From: Anastrepha obliqua
Lineage: Eukaryota > Arthropoda > Insecta > Diptera > Tephritidae
Direction: 5' to 3'
NCBI RefSeq assembly: GCF_027943255.1
Contig: NC_072893.1
Span: forward strand, 126,913,784-126,977,783
DNA length: 64,000 nt
Made by a program: the position numbers and the translations under genes. The notes below the pieces were generated by a model. It ran no database searches, was not told where the DNA came from, and was given only the letters and a program-made list of their open reading frames with translations. Each line of letters opens with the position of its first letter. The stretch's first letter is position 1. Below, piece by piece: positions 46,201 through 56,879 of the stretch.

Positions 46201-48884
46201 CTGTCATTGTAGCGCTCATGTACTCGTATTCACTATATACTCTCACGCGAGCTCACCTTTCTCACTCCTGCACATACACTTTTCTTACTGCTTCCCACAG
46301 TGAGCACTACGTTTGCGTGTTTTGCACCAGCAACAATTGTGGAGCGTCAACTCTCTACCGTACTCGCTTTTTGTCGGTAGTTTATATAAATTTTCCAGTA
46401 TTTTTTATATTTTGAATCCACCCATTAAATTACTCCAAAAGTACACTACTCTGTATAAACGCTTTTATTCGCTCACTTACTCTCCCACTCTGTATTCCTC
46501 ACCTGCTCATGCTCTTTTATTTTTGTTGTCCAACTGTCATTTTGTCGCGCCGTTTTTGATGCTTGCTGTTGTGCTGGGTATGCGCGCGCATTTTTTGTCA
46601 ACCCTTGCGGGGGTAGTAAATAACTCAAAAGCACAAAGAGAATGTCAAAGTGTGTTTGGGTGTGTATCAGAGAAAAGTCAGTGCCTAGAAAGTCAAAACA
46701 CAAAAATTCTGATGACAACTAAATACGTAGTTCATTGAGCGAAAAGTCCTATCGTTCCATTAAGTTTTATTGGTACCCTGTGCAAGCTTGTGCTTGTGCT
46801 TTTAAGGCTTAAAAGCTCCATCGAATGGAGGAAGCTTTGAAAAGTGAACATATAAAAAAATGATGAAAGCCCGCGCAATTGCGACTCAAAAATTTAGGTA
46901 GAATGTTTCTCAATTTTGTTAATTGCTACGCAAACTAATTTTTCAAAGAGTATAAAAAAATATTCATCATTATTTTATTTATTGTATGTATTCGGTGGTA
47001 CCAGAAATCTAGTTTATGTTAGGCAATATTGCTTACATAATATTTATAAAGTTGGAGGCGGATATCGAAGCTTTGTTTCGTTCTCCATTGGGGAAGATTT
47101 TTACTTGGCGGGTCTCAAACCTAGCGCTCATCCGGATATCCTGGGTTGCTTCACCTTCTCAAACGTATGTTCGGGAGCTTCTCAGGGGATACGTGAACGA
47201 AGCCCGGAAGCTGTGCGCTGCTTGGACCGCATGCAGAATAAACGTCCTGGCCCCTTCCAAGTGAATGACAATCAGGGACTTTCGCCACCTTCGTGGATTT
47301 CTATACACGGAAGCATTCTTTCATATAACTGTAGATTCTGCGGCAGATTTTTCGACATTTGCACTTTGGCGATGGCGAGTATCGTAGGTGATGAAACAAT
47401 GAGCCCTTCTCCTTGGGTGCGAGCAGAAGGTAGTCACATACACTTGACCCAATCTACCGTAGTTCTAGGTTTGTTGAGCTAATTGGTTTTGGATTTGTTA
47501 TTATGATAATTTGGTGGTACAAAAGATCTTAAAGTCAAAGTGCAAGCTTTCTTTTGATTCACTCAATTATCGAACATACCAGGATAGTAATTACCGCTGA
47601 TACTGGCATACCTAGTAGCGAAAAGACACCTGCACAAACCGAAGGGCAGCATAAAAGAAACTACGCATCCACTCATCAGTCAAGGATGAGGAATGATGCG
47701 GCACCAAATATATCGCACATCCTTATGCAGGTGTTAAGAAAGCAAAAAAGATTACACTTCCAGAGCGCTGATCTGTAGGCTGCAGCCGCCTGAGAATCTA
47801 AAATTTTGGGTAAAACCTTGAAAGGGGAGAATCTCACTAGTGAGGCTATGCATCTTACAAAATGAAATAACCTTTCACCTCGCGACGCGACCCTGATTTC
47901 CAATTCCTCTGAGCAGCGCTCAGACTTGCTCGGACTCAGGCTCACAACCTGAGAAGAGGAAACAGCGAAATCAGAAGAAAATGTATGCGATTGAGAACAA
48001 TAGTAGTACAACACCCATAACTACACTTGAATGGCCAAAATGTGTTTCATCACTTGAATAGTAACAACCTACATAAAAACTTTCAAAAGCATTCGGTAAC
48101 ATGTTGCAGCAACATAGAAATTCTATTGAAAAGTACTTTAGGGCAATGTGCTACACATTGCATTTAAGGCTTGTGCAAAAAACTCGACTGAAACTCCCCT
48201 TGTAACACAAATAAAAATATCTTGACGCTTGCCAGCACAAACATACACACACACACACTTGGGTACACAATTCTTCCTGCCACAATGAACAAGCAAGCGA
48301 GGCGTTAATGAACAGTTTTCCAGTTTGCAACAGAGCAATTAAAATTGACACTCATTGCTGCCACAGCGTTGATTATTACATATTTGCAAAGCACGGTTGC
48401 ATGCGGCAAACAGCATACGTGCATATGTGTGTGTAGCACAGCAGCAGCGCCATTAGAAATAGCAACAAAGAAGAGAAATTTTACTTATTACCGCAGCAGC
48501 CAGAAGAAATTTCAATAGAGAGCATTGTGATGCGGAGGCATGCGGCAAGCGGCAGATGAAACTGAACACCAACAACGCCAACAATCGTGCAAAACATTTT
48601 TGTATCTGTGCTCATTGCTCTTTTAAGCTTGCAACAACTTCATTATCGTCTGATTGCAGTGAAAGGTCTTGCAAATATTGTAGAAAGTAATTTGCGTGAA
48701 TGCTTTCATCTAATTTTGTGACTTATTTCTCTTGACATTTGATTTCTCTATTGCTTTTGCAACAATGTTGCAAGTGTAAAGGGCTATAAGTTATCTAGCG
48801 AAGCGAGAGTGCTCGCTCTCTTTCAGCAACAGTTATGTACAAAGTAGCGGCGGATATATAATATAAATTCAAAAGTAGCGTCTG
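43271..48884. other. Long non-coding stretch with a G+C-rich island; no gene recognised
   Basis: 5.6 kb without a supportable gene. The part 43960-44260 is the most G+C-rich of the non-genic window (GGCGGTGGCGGCGAAGGCGG near 44151) and is open on both strands (44080-44460 plus, 43941-44363 minus), but shows no domain, start context or splice site that favours either. CA/TG and CAACAA simple repeats are common at 44300-45500 and 48200-48500. Long plus-strand frames at 44779-45294 and 46916-47482 have no recognisable protein similarity. A motif copy TTGTATACTCCTAGGCGT is at 45493-45510. Confidence 0.5.
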
Positions 48885-49990
48885 TTGGGTTCTGTGCACA
48901 GTAAATCTTCTTCATTGGCGCAATTTTGGCCGTGTTAAACAAAGCGCGCCAGTCGTTTCTTTCTCCTGCTAACCGGCGCCAATTGGACACATCAAGTGAA
49001 CCAAATTCTTCTCCACCTGATCTTTCTAAAGCAGAAGATGTCCTCTGCTTCCTTTGTTACCACCAACTGGTAACGCGTCGAATACTTTCAGAGCCGGAAC
49101 GTATGTGCCCATTCGGATAACATGACCCAGCCAATGAAGGCGCTGGATCTTTATTCGCTCCGCTATGTCTATGTCGTCGTAAAGTTCATACAGCTCATCG
49201 TTCCATCGTCGCCGATATTCGCCGTTGCCAACGTACAACGGTTCAAAAATCTTTCTTCCAAACATTCCAAGCGACACCTCATCGATATGGCCGTCGTTCA
49301 AGCTTCTGCGCCATAGGTTAGGACAGGCATGATGAGAGCCATATACTTACACATTTTGTTCGTCAAGAGGGAATTTTACTACTCAGTTCCCTACTTTGTC
49401 CATAGTAGCACTTATTATCAAGAGATTTGAAGACTGACATTGTTATCGGTTATAATGCTGGTTCCTAGATAAACGAAGTCTTCAACCACGAAATCATAAC
49501 TGTCAACAGTTATGTGGATGACAATACCAGCGTGCGCCAGCTGTTTGCTTGCTGACAGGAGGTACTTCGCTTTGTCCTCATTCACCACCAGACCCATTCT
49601 CTTTTTCATATAGCTTGTAAGGACAGAGCTAACAGAGCGGGTGTTAAGGCCGCTGATACGGGGATATAATCGGGATACGCCAACTATTTGTATGCTCTTA
49701 TAAAAAGTCGAGCTTAAGCGATTAAATTCTAAAGCTCGCACGATCTTTTCCAGCATCATGTCAAAGAAGTCACACAACAGAGAGTAACTCTGACTGAAAA
49801 CTCGTCTGGTATCAAATGGTTCGGAGAGGCCCTTCCCAATTCTGACGGCGCAGCTGGTATTGAGCAATGTAATTTCAGATATTGTAAATACTGTTTGTAA
49901 GATCTTCTGACACAGTGATTTTATTCCTTATTCCAGAGAGCTCATAAACACATTTCCTTACCAGGGATAGTCGTTCAAATTCAGCTTATA
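48885..49990 (-). pseudogene. RTE-type LINE, about 1.1 kb 3' part, degraded
   Basis: Reading the minus strand from 49990: YELSGIRNKIT; then CAVRIGKGLSEPFDTRRVFS and CDFFDMMLEKIVRALEFNR (RT blocks before the YADD box). The YADD position is disrupted (YPDY-like in one frame, lost in the other). Next come MGLVVNEDKAKYLL, FVYLGTSI, and near 49300-49100 RKIFEPLYVGNGEYRRRWND and IKIQRLHWLGHVIRM. The 3' end is near 48890. Several frameshifts and the missing YADD make it inactive. The order and motifs are those of RTE/BovB polyproteins. A second, more decayed copy lies at 42900-43270. Confidence 0.85.
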
Positions 49991-50182
49991 GATCAGCTTT
50001 ATTGAGATCTCTTTATTTCGAGGAGGGAGGATTAAAACACGCAGGAAACCCCCTTCAAATCAGACAACAATTGATCAGAACAACGGTCAAGAATCGCTCA
50101 CTCATCCGTGAGAAAACAACTACTTACTCCGGAGCAAGAAGGTACTGAGAAGTAGCAACAACAGCTTACAACTCCAGGCAGA

Positions 50183-50560
50183 GTGAACAGCGGCACACAC
50201 CAGCAAAAGGAATGCGTGAGCGCACAAGCGGCGAAGAAAGAATTCGGCGATATCAGCATTATGGAGGTGCAGAAACATATAGATATGCCTATGAGGGATC
50301 TGGTGAGAGCGATTGATAAGCAGCTGAGTGCTCAGAGAGCCATATACAGTAAGGCGAAGCTACCCACTGTGCGCACCAATAAAAGTAAACGAACAGAAGT
50401 AGCTGAAAATGATATCAACAGACCCCCAAGGAGAGCCCGTACTGATCCTGATAGTGGACGAGAGGAGCACCAAAAATTAATGAGCATCCATTTGGAAAAA
50501 AGTACCAATAGACGCGAAACTCAATCAGCAATAACCATATGCCAACCAATCAAAAGATGA
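50183..50560 (+). pseudogene. Possible gag/ORF1 remnant next to an R1-like LINE
   Basis: A 125-residue plus-strand frame from 50183 (first codon ATG) is hydrophilic and rich in Lys, Arg, Glu and Gln, with no Cys-His knuckle. No domain is recognised. It sits directly upstream of R1-like RT sequence in the same orientation and is followed by a short frame ending near 50680 (ATAQRWREFVNPKPK), so a deleted ORF1-ORF2 relic is the simplest reading. This is inference from position only. Confidence 0.3.
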
Positions 50561-50689
50561 GGAGGAGGCTGTTATAATAAAACAAAGCGCGGTGACTACA
50601 CGCATGAATGCGCTTATATGTGAGGAAGCCACCGCGCAAAGGTGGAGAGAATTCGTAAACCCAAAACCCAAAACCAAATAGAGTAAACC

Positions 50690-51090
50690 AACGTGAGCTA
50701 AAGGAGCTTAGCTTAGCTTCCGTTACCACTTGGAGTACGCTAGCAGCAAAGCTGCGGTTGCATTGGTAGTACTGGCCAAAATAATGGCAAATATCGGCAG
50801 ACCAAGGCAGCAGGCAAGACAGATACTGGCAGGAGTGGCAAGACCTATCCTCCTCTATGGCGCAATAGTTTGGTGGAAACAAGCAGATACTATTTTTGAC
50901 ATATGGCATCAGTAACGGACGTAGAGTCTAGTGCTCAAACCGCCTCCCGACGAAATACTTACTGGTAGTACCAGGGGGATCGGTACTTTGTCGGTAAGAG
51001 GTTTAGTTCAGGTTAAAGTCGCACACTGACGTGGTAAGGCTTTCGATGCTTCCTCCTCGTAAAAAAGAACAAAAAATAAATATATGTGAC
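50690..51090 (+). pseudogene. R1-like LINE, C-terminal and 3' UTR fragment
   Basis: The frame reads HLEYASSKAAVALVVLAKIM, ANIGRPRQQARQILAGVARP, ILLYGAIVWW (50727-50880). This matches the A..AxxVxxALxRLMPNxGGPxxxRRxLLxxVxxSxLLYGAPxWA segment after the RT domain in R1/LOA-type LINEs. It then jumps to an apparent 3' UTR (GTTTAGTTCAGGTTAAAGTC, GCACACTGACGTGGTAAGGC, CTTCCTCCTCGTAAAAAAGA) ending in an A-rich tail. The bulk of ORF2 is missing. Confidence 0.65.
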
Positions 51091-51370
51091 GACAGATATC
51101 TCGTCACTAAATATTCCTTAGAAGCCCTGGTGGTATAATAATAATAAAGATAATAGCACTAAGAAATCGTAACTAACTGTCTACTAAAGACTTCACCCAA
51201 TTCATATATTTTTCAGGAATGCAATTTAGGAATGGTTAAGCAATTGCATCTATAAATCTCTTGACGATCAACTGTAACTTTATTTTGCCTTATGTACATT
51301 CGCGAACTCATCACGAGAACTACAAGCTATTATATGTATAAGAGATAAAAATGCTGACTCTTCTACTCAC

Positions 51371-51474
51371 CGGTTTGTGTGCCCGAATCGAACAACGTAC
51401 TGGTGGTTTCCACCGTCATGCTGCCGATGGTGCCATCAGTGATTTGTGCGCTTGAATCACGTCGCCCGCGATAG
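51371..51474 (-). CDS. Host gene exon 5 of those visible (RRDS protein)
   Basis: 104 bp bounded by TTTTCAG/ upstream and /GTGAGTAG downstream. It begins in phase 2 (completing an Arg codon from the previous exon) and encodes YRGRRDSSAQITDGTIGSMT then VETTSTLFDSGTQT, ending with one base of a split codon. The GRRDSSAQ motif repeats the pattern of the earlier exons (GGRRDSAAQ in 53107-53197). The next exon downstream is not recognisable anywhere to the left in this window, so the following intron may exceed 50 kb or the isoform may end differently. Confidence 0.8.
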
Positions 51475-51538
51475 CTGAAAAGAGTACGTAAATATTAAAT
51501 CCACGGATCCTCCATTTCACAAACGTTCCTCTACTCAC

Positions 51539-52440
51539 CGATACACATCGTCGCTCTGCGAGCTCTGCCGCCGAAAATTCCTACAACGTATCATCTCTTC
51601 GGTGGTAGACTGTCGACGAAAACCACGTGCTATAAAGATCTCTTCGGTCGTTGATTGCCTCCTAATCGCAGGTCGTGAACTGGGCTCCCCCGATGGCAAA
51701 TTTGGTGGTCGTGAGCCTGGGCTCGGATCGCGAGAAGAGGAACAGCTGTTTGAATCGGGTGAACGTGAGCTACGTGCAGCAGACGAACTCTGCCGGCGCA
51801 GTGTCTGTCGGCGTGGACTGCCATCACGATCGTGGCTGCGATCGGGTGAAAGATGAGCACGCGAGTCACGTCGTCCGCCACGTGATGCGCTATCCGGGCT
51901 AAGTGAATCACGACGAGATGTACGTCGCTCGCAGTCGTCCACCGGATCGGGGCTAAGTGCCGGCTGTGAATCACGTCGACCACCGCCAGGTAAACAGCTC
52001 TCATCGAATGCGGTTGCTTGCCGCTGAAGACGTTGTAGTCGAGGTGCACGTTCTGGTGATATGCCTGCTTTAGAATCACGTCGATTGACACGACCACATT
52101 GAGTTGTCGAGTCGCGGCGTCCCTTTAACGGTGCAGTGGGACTAGTGGCCGGTGGGGTGACCGAACTGGTGATAATGGTAGGCGGCGGCAACGCTTGACA
52201 AGCCGAATCAACCTGATTGGAGGTGGTAGTAGAAATTAGCGGTACAGAGTCAAAGCCAGAAGAACTGGTAGAGGGACGTTGTTCTTGCCGGAAAGTGGGA
52301 AAATCGGGAGCGGCTAATGAATCACGTTTCTTGGCTGCCGCGCCGCTGATCTTGGGTGGCGGAGGTGGAGTGGTGGCACGGCCAATGTTGCTGTCGCGAC
52401 GGCTCGAGAGATAACTTTCACCCGAACCGCGACGCGAACT
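51539..52440 (-). CDS. Host gene exon 4: large RRxS-repeat exon
   Basis: 902 bp between TTATTGCAG/ and /GTGAGTAG, starting in phase 0 with SSRRGSGESYLSSRRDSN. About 300 residues, rich in Ser, Arg, Pro. It contains twelve RRxS and one RRxT motif, plus SP(D/E) motifs (ISPERAP, LSPDPVDD, LSPDSASR, LSPDRSHD, RSPDSNS) often placed 5-10 residues after an RRDS. The end has a small tandem repeat, RRQSTTEE at two positions 15 residues apart and RRQSSQSDD. RRxS is the classic PKA-type phosphorylation consensus. No folded domain is visible, so it is probably a disordered regulatory segment. Protein identity is unknown to me; a presynaptic scaffold such as Rim or Fife is only a suggestion. Confidence 0.85.
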
Positions 52441-52637
52441 CTGCAATAAGGCGATTGCACAGGTGATACAAGTATACAAAAAACGGTAAAAGTTTAGGTA
52501 ATGTATGATATGGAAGTGAAAAGTGAGTGTTGAGTGCTGAGTAAAAAGGAGTGGATGAGCACAAGCACGAAGGCTTGTATAACAATGGGAAGTAAAGTCA
52601 TGGCTAAAATTGCTTTATTAGATGTACTACTACTTAC

Positions 52638-53020
52638 AATACGTCCTGAACCTTCGACCACAACCGACACCGCCACATTTGACTCCTCGCCAGCAGTACT
52701 CTCACGCCTATTCCAATGCTTCACAAACTCTGCGGTGTTCGAGTCACGACGTGAACGCATGCTGCGTATACCCGAATCGGCGCTGGACTCGCGGCGCTTG
52801 CGTGGCATGATGTAGGTTGTGGTCGAGCCAGCGCCAGTTGAAGCATCGGTGGTGGAGGTGCGCCATGGCAAGCTGCGCGCTAGGTCAGCTAAAGTTTCGC
52901 GACGATTGAGTTGCGCTTTTTGACGTTGGGCTTGAGATTGTTGTTTGGCACCACCGCCGCTCCATTCGCGCAGGATATCGGTGAGTTGAGCGAGTGAACT
53001 GCGACGACGACGCTGCAGTC
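52638..53020 (-). CDS. Host gene exon 3
   Basis: 383 bp between TTTGTAG/ and /GTAAGTAG. It begins by completing a Gly codon and reads LQRRRRSSLAQLTDILREWS, later LNRRETLADLARSLPWRTST, PRKRRESSADSGIRSMRSRR, DSNTAEFVKHWNRRESTAGE, ending VVEGSGRI in phase 0. Short amphipathic stretches (SLAQLTDILREW, TLADLARSLPW) each follow an RR(S/E)(S/T) motif and may be linear binding helices. Splice phases agree with both neighbouring exons, which is strong support that these frames are real coding sequence. Confidence 0.85.
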
Positions 53021-53106
53021 CTACAAACGAAATGGAGGACGACAAAGCAAAGAAAAGTGAATGAGTGCGTAAAGAATCGAAAAAAAAATGTTTGCAGATA
53101 ATTTAC

Positions 53107-53197
53107 CTGATGGCGGTGATGTACTAGGAGGCGAGTTTATCTGTGCAGCAGAATCGCGGCGACCACCCAAGCGTTGACGTACTGTCGATTCCTCCAG
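53107..53197 (-). CDS. Host gene exon 2
   Basis: 91 bp between AATTTTAG/ and /GTAAATTA. It starts in phase 0 and encodes LEESTVRQRLGGRRDSAAQI then NSPPSTSPPSG, with the last Gly codon split after its first base. The intron to exon 3 is 86 bp and that to exon 1 is 97 bp, typical small dipteran introns. Confidence 0.82.
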
Positions 53198-53294
53198 CTA
53201 AAATTTGGTGATGGCAAAAAAATTTTGAATTTTGCATTTGACGAAAGTATATACCTTTGAGCTATGTTTGATTATTGGGCGATGTTCAACTTAC

Positions 53295-53400
53295 CTGCTC
53301 TCTGACCAAATCGTCCCAGCCATTTCCGCCTGTCCACACCAGGCCCACCTGATGTGACAAAATCGGCAGATTGCAGACAAAGCATACCGCTGTCATATTT
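53295..53400 (-). CDS. Host gene exon 1 of those visible (CxxC-containing)
   Basis: 106 bp between TTTCTTTTTAG/ and /GTAAGTTG. The only frame that joins exon 2 in phase reads NMTAVCFVCNLPILSHQVGL then VWTGGNGWDDLVREQ, starting with the last base of a split codon. It has a CxxC pair that could be half of a zinc finger shared with an upstream exon, and a Trp-rich end. The upstream exon is not identified. Because the exon starts mid-codon, the gene's start lies further right (above 53400). Confidence 0.72.
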
Positions 53401-54937
53401 CTAAAAAGAAAATGAGAAGAAAAAAAGATGGGAATTTTATACAAATGTGAAATGAGATAAAAGTGCGTAAGGCTTGAAATGAGTAGTAGCAGCTTGCGCT
53501 TAAGTAGCATATGAAAGTAGAGCGAGAGAGGGAGGTAGAAAATAGGCAACGACGCATGCACAAATTGTAAAAGTGTGCACAAAAATTTGGGTGTCTTAAA
53601 GGGAAGGAGACATTTTGAACACGTGCCGTTCTTAGTGTCGTTAGTTTAAAAAAACACATATTAATGATCTCTGAATTTCAATTTTCGTATTTTCAAAATT
53701 TTTTACGTAAGCATGCGCTAAATATATAATATATATTTAAAAAATGTAAACGGGGCAACAAATATGGGGCATGCAAGTTCTGCAGACTAAATAAAAAAAC
53801 TTATTAAAGCTTTGTAGTGAGCTTAAGCTGTCGACTAAATGCAAATAGTGCTATGCACAGATTCTTAGCAATATGACGCGCATTTTTTTATAGAAATCGT
53901 CTACTGCCACACAGAGTGGCTTTGAAATAAGTCTGGCTCAACTTGAAATATCCATGGCAAAAAGTTAACTATAAAACTATGCATATTCTTTAAAACGCTG
54001 TAGGTTACTTATAGATAGTAGATCCATTTGTCGCCTTATGTAAGAGAGTTATGCTCTTCATTTATTAATTCATCTTACAATAACGGTCTGTAGCATGCCG
54101 TTGCTTTTTCATTTAAGAGCAAATGAGATTCAAAGGCAAGCTCCGGAGCTAGCGTTTCGTTTAATAGTTATAAGTAATTAGCTATATAATTCCATTCCTC
54201 ACTCACGGAAAGCGATGCTCTGAGGAAGCAGATTGGTGGCATCGTGCCGAGCAACATAGTCAGCACAACGCACGACCGCGAAGACAGCTACAGTGCAACA
54301 AAGCGAAGCCTCACAGACAGAGGCACAAGAAGACGAGTCGATAGCATGAAAGGTTTCTACAAATACAGTGGACCCAGACATGGGCGAATAGAATTGGTTC
54401 TGGGCCTTCCCGAAGTAATGCAGAAAGTTGTCCCGAGAAGGGTGTCTCCCCCGAAGTAGACGGGGGACTGTTTTAGTGGCTACACCACTCAACGCAGTAA
54501 ACGACGGTCACTGTTAGTGCGAAGACATTTTGAACCCTACCTCACACACGAAAAAAAAACTTCATGGAATTAAAAGCTCCTTGGCAGCCAGAACTATTAA
54601 ATCATGGAGTCTACGGTGTGCACTTATCTACAGAAATATCATCAGAGTACTGACTCGAATGACTTTCTGACTGGGTGTGTGCTTGTAAGTCACATGTGTT
54701 CAGCTCTGAGCATTGTATTGGTACTTCTCAGGATTTGCACTCATGTGGAGGTGATAAGTAAAAACTGAAAGTTCCCCTTAAATTTAACACCAAATAGATC
54801 GGCATTGGTAGCCACGGGCAACACAGCTTCTTCTTCCTGTCTGTGGTAGTCACTAGCTTTTGAGTGGAGCAAAATGAATATTAATCAGAAGCAAAAAATA
54901 ACTAAAAAAAAGTTTTATTGAGGCAAATATGTAGAAA
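53401..54937. other. Probable intron; no further exon recognised
   Basis: The region upstream of the first recognised exon. The stretch 54200-54540 has even composition and open frames on both strands (minus 54199-54492; plus 54244-54459), without domain or good splice borders. It may be an old element. Confidence 0.4.
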
Positions 54938-55197
54938 TGCGTGCTGATCCTTTGCTGGATATTTGGCTGAGCTCTTCTTCCAATTTGTGATGTGAACTTT
55001 GCTGTTTTTCCACAACTTCTACTTCCATGCCGCCTCTGAACGGCGATTGGTTTATAATCAGCAGCGGTGTCAAGGCAGCAATTCACGCGGGGCCCTGTCG
55101 AGGGGCGACCGCTAGTAGAAAAGAACCTTTTCTGTCGCGTAGTCCTTCAAGCCCACTGTGGGTTTGGAAACCGGCGCTCTACCAAATCGTAGTCACC
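54938..55197 (-). mobile_element. tRNA-like SINE, very diverged (copy 9)
   Basis: On the minus strand TTTCTACTAGCGGTCGCCCC, CGCCGTTCAGAGGCGGCATG, GAAGTTGTGGAAAAACAGCA, GAAGAAGAGCTCAGCCAAAT follow the SINE order. The head (ACTACGATTTGGTAGAGCGC, CGGTTTCCAAACC) is barely recognisable. This is the oldest copy here. Confidence 0.6.
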
Positions 55198-56879
55198 AGA
55201 ACCTTTTCTACTACATTTGTTAAGCTAATTATAAAATCTCGAAAGAGGTTACTATAAAAATTTAAGCGAATCAGATTCAGAGAGTTCACACGAAAGTGCT
55301 TTATTCTACCATAAAGTGTGCTTAGCTCAGCTTTCTTGGGCACAAACCAAACTTTCAAAGCTCAATGCTAACTCCAGAAAATAAATCTATAATAAAAAAT
55401 TATGGCAGTTCCTTCTTCCTTTTTCTACCTGTTGGGTTCTCGTCGAAATGGATGAGTTTTGATTCTTTGTTCAAGTGGACCTCTCGCGTGGGCAGCCATA
55501 TAACTTAACCTAGCTGTGATAATATTTACAGTAAAAGTATGTACATATATATAAAGTATATGGAAGAATTTTGACTAGTAGTATCAAATATTCATGAGCA
55601 AGAGCAGATACTAAATATTAAGTTATCCATGGCAAGCATAAGAAATAGATTTGGACTTATATAATTTTATAGCATATTAGCGGTGATATTGAGTGAGAAA
55701 AATAATAAAAAAAAATTAAAATTATATTGAGCGAGCAAAATATTATAAAATATAGTAGTCATTTACCAAAGAGAAGTATGAAAAATAAGCAGACAAGTGT
55801 GTGGTAGTGTAGATGAAAGCTTTTATGAGGTAAGAAAACTTTTGCGAGCTTTTTCAAAGGATAGTTATAGCAAAGTTTCAAGATAAAAGATATTTTATAG
55901 CTGAGGAGAATAAATTCAAGCACAAGAAGCAAACGAAGTACAAGTAATAAACTACGAAATGGATTTAAATAAATTTTTGAAAATAAAAATTTAAAAAATT
56001 TTTTTTTTTATTCAATTTAACTGACTAACTTTTTGCGTATGTTGGTCGACACGGAGGGCTGATCTATGGACCTGTATTGCCGCAGTTTTGGCATGGCGCA
56101 TAGTTGTTGGTGTCAGCGGTGATGGTGGCGAGGCGGACGAAGACAGCGACAGCGACAGCAGCGCTGGTCGGTAACGTAGACAAATTTTCGTCTCTTGTTT
56201 TTCGTTTTTAGGAAATAAAATAAACAAGAAGCGGTTAAAAGAAACGCAAAGGAAATTTAAAAGCGCCGATAGAGGTGCCAACTGGTATGAGATCGATTGT
56301 GTGTCTTATAAAGTTATCCTTTGGCGGCTGTTGCGGTTACGTTTGTTGTTAGTTAGCGCTGATGGTGCCGATGTTGGAGTCATACCAAAGCGTAATACAA
56401 ATTCGGCGAGTACTTTTGTTTTTGTTTTCGTTTTCTTCTAGTTTTCACATATAAAACACACACATACATACAAACACATTAGGGGTTTGATATGGAACTT
56501 TGTTTTTTGGGATTTCTTGTTTAGGTTTATGGGTAGTTGGAGTATTTTTGTGGATATTTTTAGTTTAGTCGGTTGGCTACTACACAAACAGAGAAACTGG
56601 AAAAAAGAAAAGAAAAATCGAAAACATATTTTTGGGTAAACATCGTTTTTTTTGTTTTTGTAGATACTTTCTAATTTTTTCTACTACATATGACATAAAG
56701 AGAATAGTATTCAAAAGGGAGGAGTGGGGATCAACACTGAAAAATGTACACATTATTTGATCCATTGAAAGTAATAATAGGTAAGTTGGGGCTGTACAGG
56801 GGGCAGGGCCTTAAATATATGGACGTATACAATTCGAATATAAAAGTGCATGCAAGATAAAGTTGAGAACTGCTCATTA
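55198..56879. other. Probable intron; no exon recognised
   Basis: Open frames near 56012-56281 (minus) contain a run CGACAGCGACAGCAGCG on the plus strand. I could not assemble a convincing exon in either orientation. Simple CACACATACATACA repeats lie near 56458. Confidence 0.4.

Noticed and set aside
46916..47482. 188-codon plus-strand open frame
   Set aside because: No recognisable family, no supporting splice sites, and an overlapping frame in another phase; could be chance or an old element.
50183..50560. Independent host gene of 125 residues
   Set aside because: It sits flush against R1-like LINE sequence in the same orientation, so a transposon remnant is more likely; reported as such at low confidence.
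54199..54492. Coding exon or retroelement ORF
   Set aside because: Open on both strands, no recognised motif, no splice borders; left unassigned.
56012..56281. Additional upstream exon of the RRxS gene
   Set aside because: A Ser/Pro-rich frame exists on the minus strand, but no acceptor/donor pair gives a phase-compatible exon joining 53400.
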